Positions 18,721 through 27,274 of a stretch of 64,000 nt of DNA are shown here, in pieces. The notes beneath the pieces were generated by a model. The model searched no databases and was not told the origin of the DNA. It was given only the letters and a program-made list of their open reading frames with translations. This stretch comes from Sinorhizobium americanum (lineage in GTDB: Bacteria; Pseudomonadota; Alphaproteobacteria; Rhizobiales; Rhizobiaceae). The first letter of the stretch is position 1, and each line of letters starts with the position of its first letter. The position numbers were made by a program, and so were the translations under genes. The DNA lies in the NCBI RefSeq assembly GCF_001651855.1, contig NZ_LNQC01000076.1, positions 200,572-264,571 of the forward strand. Direction: 5' to 3'.

Positions 18721-19817
18721 GATTTGGTATCCTCCTCGAGAAGCACATCGATCAATAACAGCATGGTCAGCGCTTGGCCGTAGGGGGTCGGCAGGTTGGG
18801 GATGCGCCGGTAGAAGTCGAGGTCGTGGCCCATTGGTGTGCCATCCGAGACGCCCTGGACGACGCCTTCCGCATCGATCTGGCCGAGCACCGCCATCAGG
18901 GCACGATCGGCGTGAACGCGGTCTTCCTGCCTCAGGATGCCGGCTTCTATGCCGCGCAGGATGCCATAGGCGATGCCAGCGGTGGCGGAGGTCTCGACGG
19001 GCGAGGTCGGGTCGTTGACCAGCGTGTGGAACATGCCATCATCGCGCTGATGGCGCTTCAAAGCACGGACCTGGCTGGCGAGCACGTTCGAGAGGAAGCG
19101 CTTGTCGCTCGGGTTGAGCGAGGGCACGAGCTCGAAAAGCTCGGGGATCGCCACCGTGATCCAGGCATTGCCGCGCGCCCAGAAGGCCTTGGCGAAGTTG
19201 TGGCGGCCGTTGAAGGTCCAGCCGTGATACCAGAGGCCGGTGATCGGGTCGGAGAGATAACGCGTGTGGACCATGAACTGGTAGACCGCCTCGTCGATCC
19301 AGTCGCGGCGATCGCAGATGACGCCGGCGCGGGCGAGAAACAGGCAAGCCATGAACAGCGTGTCGTCCCAGAGCTCGCCGTCGTTCAGCCGCTCCTTGAC
19401 GACGTGCTGGAAGCCGCCATCCTCGGTCTTCGGCAGGCTATGCACGAGCCAGTCGGCCCAGTCCTCGACGAGGGCGCGGAAATCGGGCCGGTCGACATGC
19501 TCGGTCAGGATGACGAGCGGCAACATCGGCGCCGAACTGTTGATCTGGCGCGGCGGCAGGCCGCGTTCAATCTGCCAGGCATACCAGCCGACGAGGTCGT
19601 CGATCGCCTTGCGATCACTGGTGGCGATGGCGCGACGCAGGAAGCCGTAGAGACCGACGCCGACCTCCCAATCCCACTCGTCGAACTGGATGCCGCCGGC
19701 ATGATCCGCGCCGACAAGGCCCTCCTTGATGCCCTTCAGCCGGCTGAAGGCGGCCGCGACCTTGTCGACCTTGGTCTTGAGCGTCGCTCGCTCGATGTTG
19801 ATCTCATTCATCCGCAT
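18717..19817 (-). CDS. Glycoside hydrolase family 105, unsaturated (rhamno)galacturonyl hydrolase
   Basis: A 366-residue (alpha/alpha)6-barrel protein with no signal peptide. Typical GH105/YteR-YesR stretches are present: WDDTLFMA, GLWYHGWTF and FWARGNAW, and a late TSATAGIAYGI. Family knowledge: the enzyme removes the unsaturated uronic acid from lyase-generated pectin oligosaccharides, giving 5-keto-4-deoxyuronate, the KduI substrate. kduI is encoded across the divergent promoter, so the pathway joins up. Its start overlaps the end of the next upstream gene by about 10 bp. Confidence 0.9.
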   Translation of the reverse strand: MRMNEINIERATLKTKVDKVAAAFSRLKGIKEGLVGADHAGGIQFDEWDWEVGVGLYGFLRRAIATSDRKAIDDLVGWYAWQIERGLPPRQINSSAPMLPLVILTEHVDRPDFRALVEDWADWLVHSLPKTEDGGFQHVVKERLNDGELWDDTLFMACLFLARAGVICDRRDWIDEAVYQFMVHTRYLSDPITGLWYHGWTFNGRHNFAKAFWARGNAWITVAIPELFELVPSLNPSDKRFLSNVLASQVRALKRHQRDDGMFHTLVNDPTSPVETSATAGIAYGILRGIEAGILRQEDRVHADRALMAVLGQIDAEGVVQGVSDGTPMGHDLDFYRRIPNLPTPYGQALTMLLLIDVLLEEDTKS

Positions 19818-22345
19818 GGTCCATTCATGAAATAGAAGAGACGGTCCGCGCGACCGGCGGGACCGGCATGGTCGAAGGTGATCTCGGGCTGCGGCTGCTC
19901 ATGGCCGAAGGTCAGGGGCTCCCCGCCGAGCGAGAAGGCGCCGTCATGGGAAAGCCGCAGCGCCGGCCGATCCGGAGGTGCGACCGAAAGCAGGCGTCGA
20001 TCGGCGTCGAAGGTCACCCCGGTCGCGTGAATTCGCTCGCGGAAACGCTCGAAATCGCTGATGCCGCCGCAGCCGATGGCGGCGACCCAGCCGCAGAGGC
20101 GACCCTCGGAGCGGAGCTCCCGGCCGGCCGTAGCGCCCTTGGTGACCATGGTGAGGCCGTTGGTGGCGCAAAGGGCGGCGAAGCCGGCCCCCGAGCGGAC
20201 GATCAGCCAGTTGTCCTCGGTGAGGATCTCGTCGAAACCGTCCCGTCCGAGATAGGCGTGGGTCCAGCCGTTGCGATGATCCTGCGTGTCGAAGATCATC
20301 AGCGCCAGATCGCGGTGCTGGGCGACGCGCGGAAGAATGCCGCTGCCTGCCCAATAGGAGGGCCGTTGCGTGCCCCAGGGATCGTCCTCGCCCGGGTGGT
20401 TCACCCAGAGCCGCGCCATCGGATGACCGGCAAGGCGAATGTCCATGACGTGCTGCTGGTGGCCCTTCCGGCCGGTCTTGTGGTCGACGACCGTCGATAG
20501 CTGCGCCGCCTCGTTCTTGAAGAGAACGAGCTTGCCGAAATCGAGCCCCTGCGCGTAACGTGCCTCGATGGCACGGCCGGGCTCGAGCCGCGCCAGTCGG
20601 TCGAGATGGGCGGGCGGGAAATAATCCGAGCAGCAGAACATCGGCAGCGAGGCGACGCCGCCGTTCAGCCAGCCCTCGCCGAAGGCGACGGCGGCGAAGG
20701 GCGCAAGCTCGGTCAGCGGTCCGGCGCGCAGTTCCTTGTCGTAGGCGCGCCCCTGCGAGCCCGCCGGCACGCCGGCAAGCGTGTGTAGCGCGATCATTTC
20801 GAAGATCAGGTCGAGCTGACGCCGGGCGCGGCCCGCAAGCTCGGGCTCGGCCCAGTGCTCGAGCGCCAAAAGGCCGATGAAATCGATCGGATAGTAGGCG
20901 GCCGAGTTCCATTCCGCCAGCCCATGCGCCTCGACGCTGTCGAACCAGCGATGAAGGCGTGCCTTGGCGAGCGCCGCCTGCTCACGTCCGCTCCGCCCCG
21001 AGGCCGCGAAGACGGCGTCTGGCAGGAAGTCTCCGGCGAGCAGTTGGCTCGCATGGAAGCAAAGCACGTGATTCTCGCTCCAGAACCACATGACGTCATT
21101 GCCGGGTTCGTCGACCCAGTAACGGTAACCCAGCACCGATGCCCGGATTCTCTCGACCGTCTCCGGGCCAAGCCGCTCGCCATAGGCGCGGACGAGCCAG
21201 AGCAGCGGCACCAGGACGAAATCGGAGCAATCCTCGCGCCGGTCGATCGATTGCAGGGTCACCGCGATGAGGCGGTCGATCGTTGCCCTGTCGTCGCTGC
21301 CGACGGCGACCATGGCAAGCGCCCGGCCGATGCGTTCCGCGCCTTGAGCGGCACTGAAATCGAGTGCCGCCCGCTTTCGCTCGGCGATGGTTTCAGCCGT
21401 CGCGGCAGGCGAAAGCCGGCCGAGGAAGGCGGCGTCGATGACCCGGGTGACGGTGCCGGCGCCGGATCCGATCGTCAGCCGCACGCCGTGATAGCCGTCC
21501 GGAATGCCGAGAGTTTCGGAGATGGTGAGGCGAATCTCCCTGGCGCCGAGCGTTGCCGCCGCCCGAGCCAGAACGGCCCGATCATGGCCGTGGCTGTAGA
21601 CCTCGACGAACACCGGCAGGTCGACTTCGGGCGCAGCGTCGAAGACGAGTTCGAGCGCCGAGTCGACGAAGACGTCGCGGCTCGGCCGGACGTCGCGCAC
21701 GAGAGCGGCAAGGCGGTTGACCTCGTCGCTGTCGAGAGGGACCGGTAGAACGACGGTCAGCGGCGTCTCGTCCAGCAGCTCCAACTCGAAGAACCAGATC
21801 GTGTCCCTTTCGGCGAGATCCTCCGTGTGAAGCAGGATCTCGTTGTCGCCCGGTTGAAGCGCGAGGGTCACCTCGGAGGTGCTTTCGACATTCCGCCTAA
21901 ATGGTTCGAAGCGCACCTGCTCGACGCCGTTCACCCAGATGCGCACGCCGCCGCAGGTCCCCAGTCGCAGGTGAAGTGGGCGCGGAGCATCGGTCCGGAA
22001 GGTGCCCTTCAGCCAGCGGCGGATATGGGTCGGAACATGCCAGAAGCCGGTGAATTCGACACGGCGGTTCGAGCCCGGCAGGTTCAGATGCGCCGGCCAG
22101 TCGCGTTCCGGTTCGATCGCCCGGCCGACCATCTCGGCCCAGAACGCCTTGCGGCAGGGCAGGTCGCCGACATCGACGAATCCGTTGATGAAGCGGTAGT
22201 TGACGCGGTCTTCCGCCGGCGCCGCGGTGCCGGGGAAGTCTTTGCTGATCAGCTCGGAGACGATCCAGGCGGTGATCGTCTCGCCCTTTTGGACCTCGTA
22301 GGTCGGGTCGAGAGACGGTGCTTGCGTGGCGGAATTGTCGTTCAT
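19808..22345 (-). CDS. Large unassigned protein of the pectin operon, probable carbohydrate-active enzyme
   Basis: 845 residues from ATG 22345 (GGGAGG 6 nt upstream; ATG 22366 is less likely). The N-terminal part (about 60-190) looks like a jelly-roll carbohydrate-binding domain (FTGFWHVPTHIRRWL, GGVRIWVNGVEQ). The centre (about 340-600) is helix-rich, like an (alpha/alpha)6 toroid, with WFWSENHVLCFH and EWNSAAYYPIDF as possible active-site stretches. The C-terminal part is beta-rich. This layout is shared by several lyases and uronidases, but I cannot name the family. No signal peptide is visible. It is the first gene of the operon. Confidence 0.7.
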   Translation of the reverse strand: MNDNSATQAPSLDPTYEVQKGETITAWIVSELISKDFPGTAAPAEDRVNYRFINGFVDVGDLPCRKAFWAEMVGRAIEPERDWPAHLNLPGSNRRVEFTGFWHVPTHIRRWLKGTFRTDAPRPLHLRLGTCGGVRIWVNGVEQVRFEPFRRNVESTSEVTLALQPGDNEILLHTEDLAERDTIWFFELELLDETPLTVVLPVPLDSDEVNRLAALVRDVRPSRDVFVDSALELVFDAAPEVDLPVFVEVYSHGHDRAVLARAAATLGAREIRLTISETLGIPDGYHGVRLTIGSGAGTVTRVIDAAFLGRLSPAATAETIAERKRAALDFSAAQGAERIGRALAMVAVGSDDRATIDRLIAVTLQSIDRREDCSDFVLVPLLWLVRAYGERLGPETVERIRASVLGYRYWVDEPGNDVMWFWSENHVLCFHASQLLAGDFLPDAVFAASGRSGREQAALAKARLHRWFDSVEAHGLAEWNSAAYYPIDFIGLLALEHWAEPELAGRARRQLDLIFEMIALHTLAGVPAGSQGRAYDKELRAGPLTELAPFAAVAFGEGWLNGGVASLPMFCCSDYFPPAHLDRLARLEPGRAIEARYAQGLDFGKLVLFKNEAAQLSTVVDHKTGRKGHQQHVMDIRLAGHPMARLWVNHPGEDDPWGTQRPSYWAGSGILPRVAQHRDLALMIFDTQDHRNGWTHAYLGRDGFDEILTEDNWLIVRSGAGFAALCATNGLTMVTKGATAGRELRSEGRLCGWVAAIGCGGISDFERFRERIHATGVTFDADRRLLSVAPPDRPALRLSHDGAFSLGGEPLTFGHEQPQPEITFDHAGPAGRADRLFYFMNGPCG

Positions 22346-22367
22346 AGACCGCCTCCCGTCGATCATA

Positions 22368-22381
22368 TGAAAAGATTTTCA
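22368..22381. promoter_or_regulatory. Probable LacI-family operator, site 1
   Basis: TGAAAA-ga-TTTTCA is a perfect 6-2-6 palindrome 23 bp upstream of the 845-residue protein gene (minus strand). The same pattern occurs at 22511. An even palindrome of 14 bp is the usual form for LacI-family proteins, and a LacI gene flanks the cluster. Its use as an operator is inferred. Confidence 0.65.
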
Positions 22382-22510
22382 CAAGTGGCGTTCCGGCCGA
22401 TAAGGCTTCGCGCCTGCGATACGGTGGCAAAGAAACAGCTTGACCTTTGCGCTGTCAAGTCGCAAAAAGGTGAAAATCGAATTTGGCAGAGGAGTTCCGG
22501 TTCGATTTCG

Positions 22511-22524
22511 TGAAAATGTTTTCA
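22511..22524. promoter_or_regulatory. Probable LacI-family operator, site 2
   Basis: TGAAAA-tg-TTTTCA is a perfect palindrome ending 14 bp before the ATG of the solute-binding protein gene. It sits directly next to the ribosome site, so bound repressor would block transcription. A related imperfect site (TGAAAATCGAATTT) lies at 22471. Confidence 0.65.
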
Positions 22525-22538
22525 TAGGGAGGATGAGC

Positions 22539-23816
22539 ATGTCGAAGCTTCTTTCGGGCGCCAGCGCCCTTGTCATCGCCGGTTTCGTCGGCGCGGTCTC
22601 GGCCCAGGCCGAAACCAAGACGATCACATTCCTGTTTACCGATGACGACCAGGGCTATGTCGAGCGCATGGCCGAGCTCAGCAAGGAATTCGAGAGCACC
22701 CATCCGGACGTGAAGGTCAATTTCGTTTCGTCCGGCTACGATGCCGTCGCCAAGCAGCTGCCGGTGCAGCTTGCGGTCGGCGAGGGGCCTGACCTCGCCA
22801 AGATCACCGATTGGCAGCTCGCGCCGTACTATCTGGACATGCGCCCTTACATGAAGGACCCGGAGACCTACGCCAAGCTCCACGGCGCAAGCCTCGAGCA
22901 GCTTCGCCTGCCGAACATCAACGAGCCGAATTCCATCAACGGCTATGTGGCGTCGCAGACGCTGAACCTGCCCTTCGTCAACAAGACGCTGTTCGAGCAG
23001 GCCGGCGAGCCCCTGCCGGGACCGAAGGCGACGCTCAAGGAGATCGTCGAAGCCTCGGCGCGGGTCGCGAAGGCAACGGGCGTGCAGGTTCCCTTTACCA
23101 TGGACCGCTCCGGCCACCGCTTCTCCGGTGCCGCCTTCTCCTATGGTTCGACCTATGTGAAGGACGGCAAGTTCAGCTTCCCGGACGAAGCTGCCAAGAA
23201 ATACATCGCCGACGTCTATTCGTGGACCGAGAACGGCAGTTTCCCCAAGGAAATGTGGGGCGCGGCCGGCGGATCGCAGTACAAGAACATGGGTGACGAG
23301 TTCGTCAACGGCAATGTCGTGACCTATCTGGCCGGCAACTGGATGGTCAACCCGTTCCAGACGAAGATTGGCGACGCCTTCGATTGGACGGCGATCAATG
23401 CGCCCTGCGGCGAGGCCGGGTGCTACGCCATGCCGGGCGCGACGGCGATCGTCGGCTTCAAACGCACCAAGCACCCGGAAGCGGTGGCCGAGTTCATCGA
23501 ATTCCTCGGCTCCGAGAAGATTCAGCGGGAGATCGCCGAGAACTACGTGATCCTCACCGGCGCCGACATCAAGGACCCGCAATACAAGCTTTCGAGCGAG
23601 AACGCCAAGTCCGCCATGGCGGTCTTCCTCGACAACAAGAAGAACGTGCCGCAGGCGGCACGCGACTTCGAGCGCCAGAAGGGCGGATCGGCGCTCTATC
23701 AGCAGATCGTGCAGCGTATGAGCCAACTGATCGTCGGCGAATTGTCACTCGATGAGACCTACAAGGTGCTGGAGGACGACGTGCGCAAGATCAACGAAGC
23801 GCGCGCCACCCAGTAA
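22539..23816 (+). CDS. Sugar ABC transporter solute-binding protein (pectin oligosaccharide)
   Basis: 425 residues from ATG 22539, chosen because AGGAGG-like AGGGAGG ends 6 nt upstream; an ATG 6 bases earlier abuts that site. A clear Sec signal peptide (about residues 1-23, ending VSAQAE) precedes a CUT1-class binding protein (family 1 extracellular solute-binding). It is divergent from the permease/ATPase genes but surely belongs with them, since no other binding protein is present in the cluster. It is followed by kduI. Confidence 0.88.
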   Translation: MSKLLSGASALVIAGFVGAVSAQAETKTITFLFTDDDQGYVERMAELSKEFESTHPDVKVNFVSSGYDAVAKQLPVQLAVGEGPDLAKITDWQLAPYYLDMRPYMKDPETYAKLHGASLEQLRLPNINEPNSINGYVASQTLNLPFVNKTLFEQAGEPLPGPKATLKEIVEASARVAKATGVQVPFTMDRSGHRFSGAAFSYGSTYVKDGKFSFPDEAAKKYIADVYSWTENGSFPKEMWGAAGGSQYKNMGDEFVNGNVVTYLAGNWMVNPFQTKIGDAFDWTAINAPCGEAGCYAMPGATAIVGFKRTKHPEAVAEFIEFLGSEKIQREIAENYVILTGADIKDPQYKLSSENAKSAMAVFLDNKKNVPQAARDFERQKGGSALYQQIVQRMSQLIVGELSLDETYKVLEDDVRKINEARATQ

Positions 23817-23909
23817 GCGCCACTCCCATAAGCCTCCCAGGCTGGACGGCGTGCCCTCTCAGTGGGCGCGTCGTCCCTCGCGCTCGAAGCAAAAACGAAG
23901 AGGAACGCT

Positions 23910-24758
23910 ATGCAGTCGTCGATAACTGTTCGCCACGCAGTTCACTACTCTCAGTCGGAAGCCATGACCGGGAGCGAGTTGCGGCAGAACTTCCTGATCG
24001 AGGAACTGTTTACGCCCGGGCGCGCGACCGCGGTCTACACGCATTACGACCGGCTGCTCCTCATCGGCGCGATGCCGGACAAGGAGGCAATCGGCCTCGG
24101 CGAGGACATGGCGCGCGTCGTCGGTGGCGAATTCCTTCTTGAACGACGCGAATTGGGGCTGATCAATATCGGCGGTCCGGGGATCGTGCGAGCGGACAAC
24201 GCCGTTTTCGAGATCGGCTTTCAGGACGCGCTCTATCTCGGCATGGGGACCCGGAATGTCTCTTTCGAAAGCGCCGATCCTTCGACGCCCGCCAAGTTCT
24301 ATATCAACAGCGCTCCCGCCCATGCCGCCTTTCCGGCCCGGCATATCCGCAAGTCGGAAGCGATCGAACTCCATCTCGGCGACGGCAAGACCTCGAACAA
24401 GCGAACGCTCTTCCAATATATCCATCCGGATGTCGTGCCGAGCTGCCAATTGCTGATGGGCATGACGCGTCTCGAGCCGGGCAGCGTCTGGAACACCATG
24501 CCGGCGCATACGCATGACCGGCGCATGGAGGCCTATCTCTATTTCGAGGTGCCCCAGGATGCCTTCGTGGTTCATCTCATGGGGCGCCCGGAAGCGACGG
24601 GTCATCTGATCGTCAGAAACGAACAGGCGGTCGTCTCGCCGCCCTGGTCCGTCCATTGCGGCGCCGGGACCTCGGCCTATGCCTTCATCTGGAGCATGGC
24701 CGGCGACAACAAGTCGTTCAAGGATATGGATTTCGTGCCGATGGGTGATATCCGATGA
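23910..24758 (+). CDS. kduI: 5-dehydro-4-deoxy-D-glucuronate isomerase (4-deoxy-L-threo-5-hexosulose-uronate ketol-isomerase)
   Basis: 282 residues from ATG 23910 with GAAGAGGA upstream, close to the family length of 278. It is a cupin-type isomerase with the zinc-binding stretch PAHTHDRRMEAY and a later histidine in WSVHCGAGTSAYAFIW. It converts 5-keto-4-deoxyuronate, released by the GH105 enzyme, into 2,5-diketo-3-deoxygluconate. It overlaps kduD by 4 bp. Confidence 0.95.
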   Translation: MQSSITVRHAVHYSQSEAMTGSELRQNFLIEELFTPGRATAVYTHYDRLLLIGAMPDKEAIGLGEDMARVVGGEFLLERRELGLINIGGPGIVRADNAVFEIGFQDALYLGMGTRNVSFESADPSTPAKFYINSAPAHAAFPARHIRKSEAIELHLGDGKTSNKRTLFQYIHPDVVPSCQLLMGMTRLEPGSVWNTMPAHTHDRRMEAYLYFEVPQDAFVVHLMGRPEATGHLIVRNEQAVVSPPWSVHCGAGTSAYAFIWSMAGDNKSFKDMDFVPMGDIR

Positions 24759-25516
24759 CCACCGGCCCCTTCGACCTCTCCGGAAAGCGGGCGCTGGTCA
24801 CCGGCGCGCGCACCGGATTGGGGCAGGGCCTCGCTCTGGCGCTTGCTTCGGCCGGCGCCGACATCATCGGACTGGGATCGCAGGCGATGCCCGAGACCCG
24901 CGGCAGGGTCGAAGCGCTCGGGCGGCAGTTCAACGAGGTCGTCTACGATCTCAAAGACCCGAGCGGAATAGCGGAGATGTTCGCCGGCCTCGTCGCAGGT
25001 GGCGCGACGGTCGACATCCTGGTCAACAATGCCGGGCAGATACGCCGGTCCGACTTCATCGATTTCACCGAAGAGGACTGGGACGACGTCCTGAACATCA
25101 ACCTGAAGAGCGCCTTCGTCCTCTCCCAGGCGGTGGTCAGGCATATGCTCGAACGGGGCATACAGGGGCGGATCGTCAACATCGCCTCGCTGTTATCCTT
25201 CCAGGGCGGGATCCGCGTTGCCTCCTATACGGCCTCCAAGCATGGCGTCGCCGGGCTCACCAAGCTGATGGCCAACGAGCTGGCCGCGAAGGGGATCACC
25301 GTTAACGCGATCGCGCCAGGCTATATGGCGACGGACAATACTGAAGCGCTCCGCAACGATCCCGACCGCCATCGTGCCATTCTCGAGCGTATCCCCTGCG
25401 GCCGCTGGGGCGAGCCGACCGACCTCGACACTGCGGTGCTGTTCTTCGCTTCGCCGGCGAGCGGCTATGTCACGGGCCAAGTGCTTGCCGTCGACGGGGG
25501 CTGGCTGGCGCGCTGA
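24755..25516 (+). CDS. kduD: 2-dehydro-3-deoxy-D-gluconate 5-dehydrogenase
   Basis: A 253-residue classical short-chain dehydrogenase: cofactor motif TGARTGLGQG, NNAG at about residue 89, catalytic Ser in ASLLSF and Y-x-x-x-K in YTASKHG, with the typical C-terminal SGYVTGQVLAVDGGW. It reduces 2,5-diketo-3-deoxygluconate to KDG, which enters the Entner-Doudoroff route via KDG kinase and aldolase encoded elsewhere. The ATGA overlap with kduI indicates coupled translation. Confidence 0.93.
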   Translation: MTTGPFDLSGKRALVTGARTGLGQGLALALASAGADIIGLGSQAMPETRGRVEALGRQFNEVVYDLKDPSGIAEMFAGLVAGGATVDILVNNAGQIRRSDFIDFTEEDWDDVLNINLKSAFVLSQAVVRHMLERGIQGRIVNIASLLSFQGGIRVASYTASKHGVAGLTKLMANELAAKGITVNAIAPGYMATDNTEALRNDPDRHRAILERIPCGRWGEPTDLDTAVLFFASPASGYVTGQVLAVDGGWLAR

Positions 25517-25527
25517 CGACCACGGGA

Positions 25528-25546
25528 TGGGGGGACTTGGCCCCCA
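25528..25546. terminator. Stem-loop between convergent kduD and tauC
   Basis: TGGGGG-7 nt-CCCCCA forms a GC stem in the short space between the two convergent genes. There is no T run, so a simple intrinsic terminator is only possible, not certain. Confidence 0.4.
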
Positions 25547-25562
25547 CGGATGGGCCCACCGT

Positions 25563-26417
25563 TCAATGTGCCGAAGCCCAGGGCGCCAACCACCGTTCGA
25601 GGGCGCGCGCGGCGATCTCGAGCAGGATGGCGATCAGCGCGATGACCGCGATGCCGGCAATCACCACATCGGTGACGAGGAACTGGGCGGCCGACTGGAT
25701 CATGAAGCCGAGCCCTCGGGTGGCGGCGACGAGTTCCGCCGCAACCAGCGTCGACCAGCCAGTGCCAAGCGCGATCCGGGTTCCGGTCAGGATCGACGGC
25801 AGGGCCGAGGGCAAGACGACGTGGAGCGTCACCTGGCGCCTGGTGGCGCCGAAGGCGCGAGCTGCGTTGATGTGATCCTTCGGCACTGCGCGAACGCCGG
25901 CGGCCGTCGAGATGATGATCGACGGCAGCATCGACAGCGCGATAACAGTGACCTTAGATGCCTCGCCGATGCCGAACCAGATGATGATCAGCGGCAGATA
26001 GGCCAGCGGCGGCAGCGGTCTCAAGAACTCGACGATCGGGTCGAGAATGCCCCGGCCAATCCGGCTCATGCCGATCGCAAGCCCGGCGGGTACACCGATC
26101 AGCACGGAAACACCAAGGCCGCCGAGCACCCGCCCGAGGCTGGCGAGCACGTGCTCGGCGAGGGTCGAGTCGACGAAGCCGACGGTGACGAGGTTCCAGA
26201 GCGTCGCCGCGACGACGGCCGGCGCGGGCAGGAAGATCGGTGAGACCAGCCCGGCCGTCGCGGTCGCCGCCCAAATCAGCAAGAGGCCTGCCGCCGTGAG
26301 AAGCGAAACCAGCGCTATCGGCACCTGCCTTTTTCGGACGGGCGTTTGCTTTGCCTGCGCCGCGTTCACATCGGGAACGTAACCGTAGGATTGCGGCAGG
26401 TGGGTCGTCAGCGTCAT
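25563..26417 (-). CDS. tauC: Taurine/sulfonate ABC transporter permease
   Basis: A 284-residue inner-membrane protein with about six transmembrane segments and a TauC/SsuC-type loop (AARAFGATRRQVTLHVVLP). It overlaps tauB by 4 bp. With TauB and TauA it imports taurine or another sulfonate. Assignment to taurine rests mainly on the adjacent TauA-like binding protein; alkanesulfonates are the main alternative. Confidence 0.87.
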   Translation of the reverse strand: MTLTTHLPQSYGYVPDVNAAQAKQTPVRKRQVPIALVSLLTAAGLLLIWAATATAGLVSPIFLPAPAVVAATLWNLVTVGFVDSTLAEHVLASLGRVLGGLGVSVLIGVPAGLAIGMSRIGRGILDPIVEFLRPLPPLAYLPLIIIWFGIGEASKVTVIALSMLPSIIISTAAGVRAVPKDHINAARAFGATRRQVTLHVVLPSALPSILTGTRIALGTGWSTLVAAELVAATRGLGFMIQSAAQFLVTDVVIAGIAVIALIAILLEIAARALERWLAPWASAH

Positions 26418-27217
26418 GCGGCAAGCTCCTCTTCCGGGCTGGCGGTATGGATGAGGCCGATCAGACCGTCATGCATGCGTTTGAAGGCCGGGGAGGCCCG
26501 CACGTCGCCGGCTGGCGTCCCGGAGAGAATATCGGCGGCAAAGCTGCTCGGAATATCGGCGGCGAGCCGGCCCGGATGGGGCGACAGGACGACAATGCGC
26601 GTGGCAAGCAGAAGCGCCTCGTCGATGCTGTGGGTGATCAGGAGGGCACCGGAGCCGCTCTTCGTCCAGACATTCAGAAGAAAGGTCTGCATCCGGCTGC
26701 GCGTCAGCGAATCGAGCGCACCGAGCGGCTCGTCGAGCAGGAGAAAGCGAGGTTCGGCTGCCAGCGCCCGGGCGATGCCGACACGCTGGCGCATGCCTCC
26801 CGATAGTTCAGAGATGCGGCGATTGCCGGCGGTAGGCAGTCCGACGAGCTCAAGCAGTTCTTCGGCTCGAGCGCGCCGGTCGCGCTCGCCAACCCCTCTG
26901 AGCTTCAGGGGAAAGGCGACATTGTCGCGGGCGACGAGCCAGGGATAGAGCGCGTCGTCCTGGAAAACCACGGCGCGTTCGGTGCCCGGCCCGTCGATGG
27001 GCGCGCCGTCGAGCGTCACGGTGCCTTCGCTCGGCTCCTGGAAGCCGGCCGCGATATTGAGGAGGCTCGTCTTGCCGGAACCAGACCGGCCGATGACCGC
27101 GACGAATTCTCCGGTCGAGAGCGAGAGACTGATCCGGTCGAGCACCAGCTGCGCCGCGCCATTGCGGTCGCGCGCCGGATAGGTGAGACTGACGTCGTTG
27201 AACGACAAGTGGCTCAT
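26414..27217 (-). CDS. tauB: Taurine/sulfonate ABC transporter ATPase
   Basis: A 267-residue ATPase with Walker A GRSGSGKTS, Q-loop FQDDALYPWL (the YPWL form typical of TauB/SsuB), signature ELSGGMRQRVG, Walker B FLLLDEPLGALD and H-loop LITHSIDEA. The binding-protein gene starts transcription about 60 bp upstream. The downstream permease gene overlaps by 4 bp. Confidence 0.9.
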   Translation of the reverse strand: MSHLSFNDVSLTYPARDRNGAAQLVLDRISLSLSTGEFVAVIGRSGSGKTSLLNIAAGFQEPSEGTVTLDGAPIDGPGTERAVVFQDDALYPWLVARDNVAFPLKLRGVGERDRRARAEELLELVGLPTAGNRRISELSGGMRQRVGIARALAAEPRFLLLDEPLGALDSLTRSRMQTFLLNVWTKSGSGALLITHSIDEALLLATRIVVLSPHPGRLAADIPSSFAADILSGTPAGDVRASPAFKRMHDGLIGLIHTASPEEELAA

Positions 27218-27274
27218 GGTCTCTCCTTGATTGGATTGCGACGCGGATATCTGCGGGCGCGTCGTCGCGTTGCC

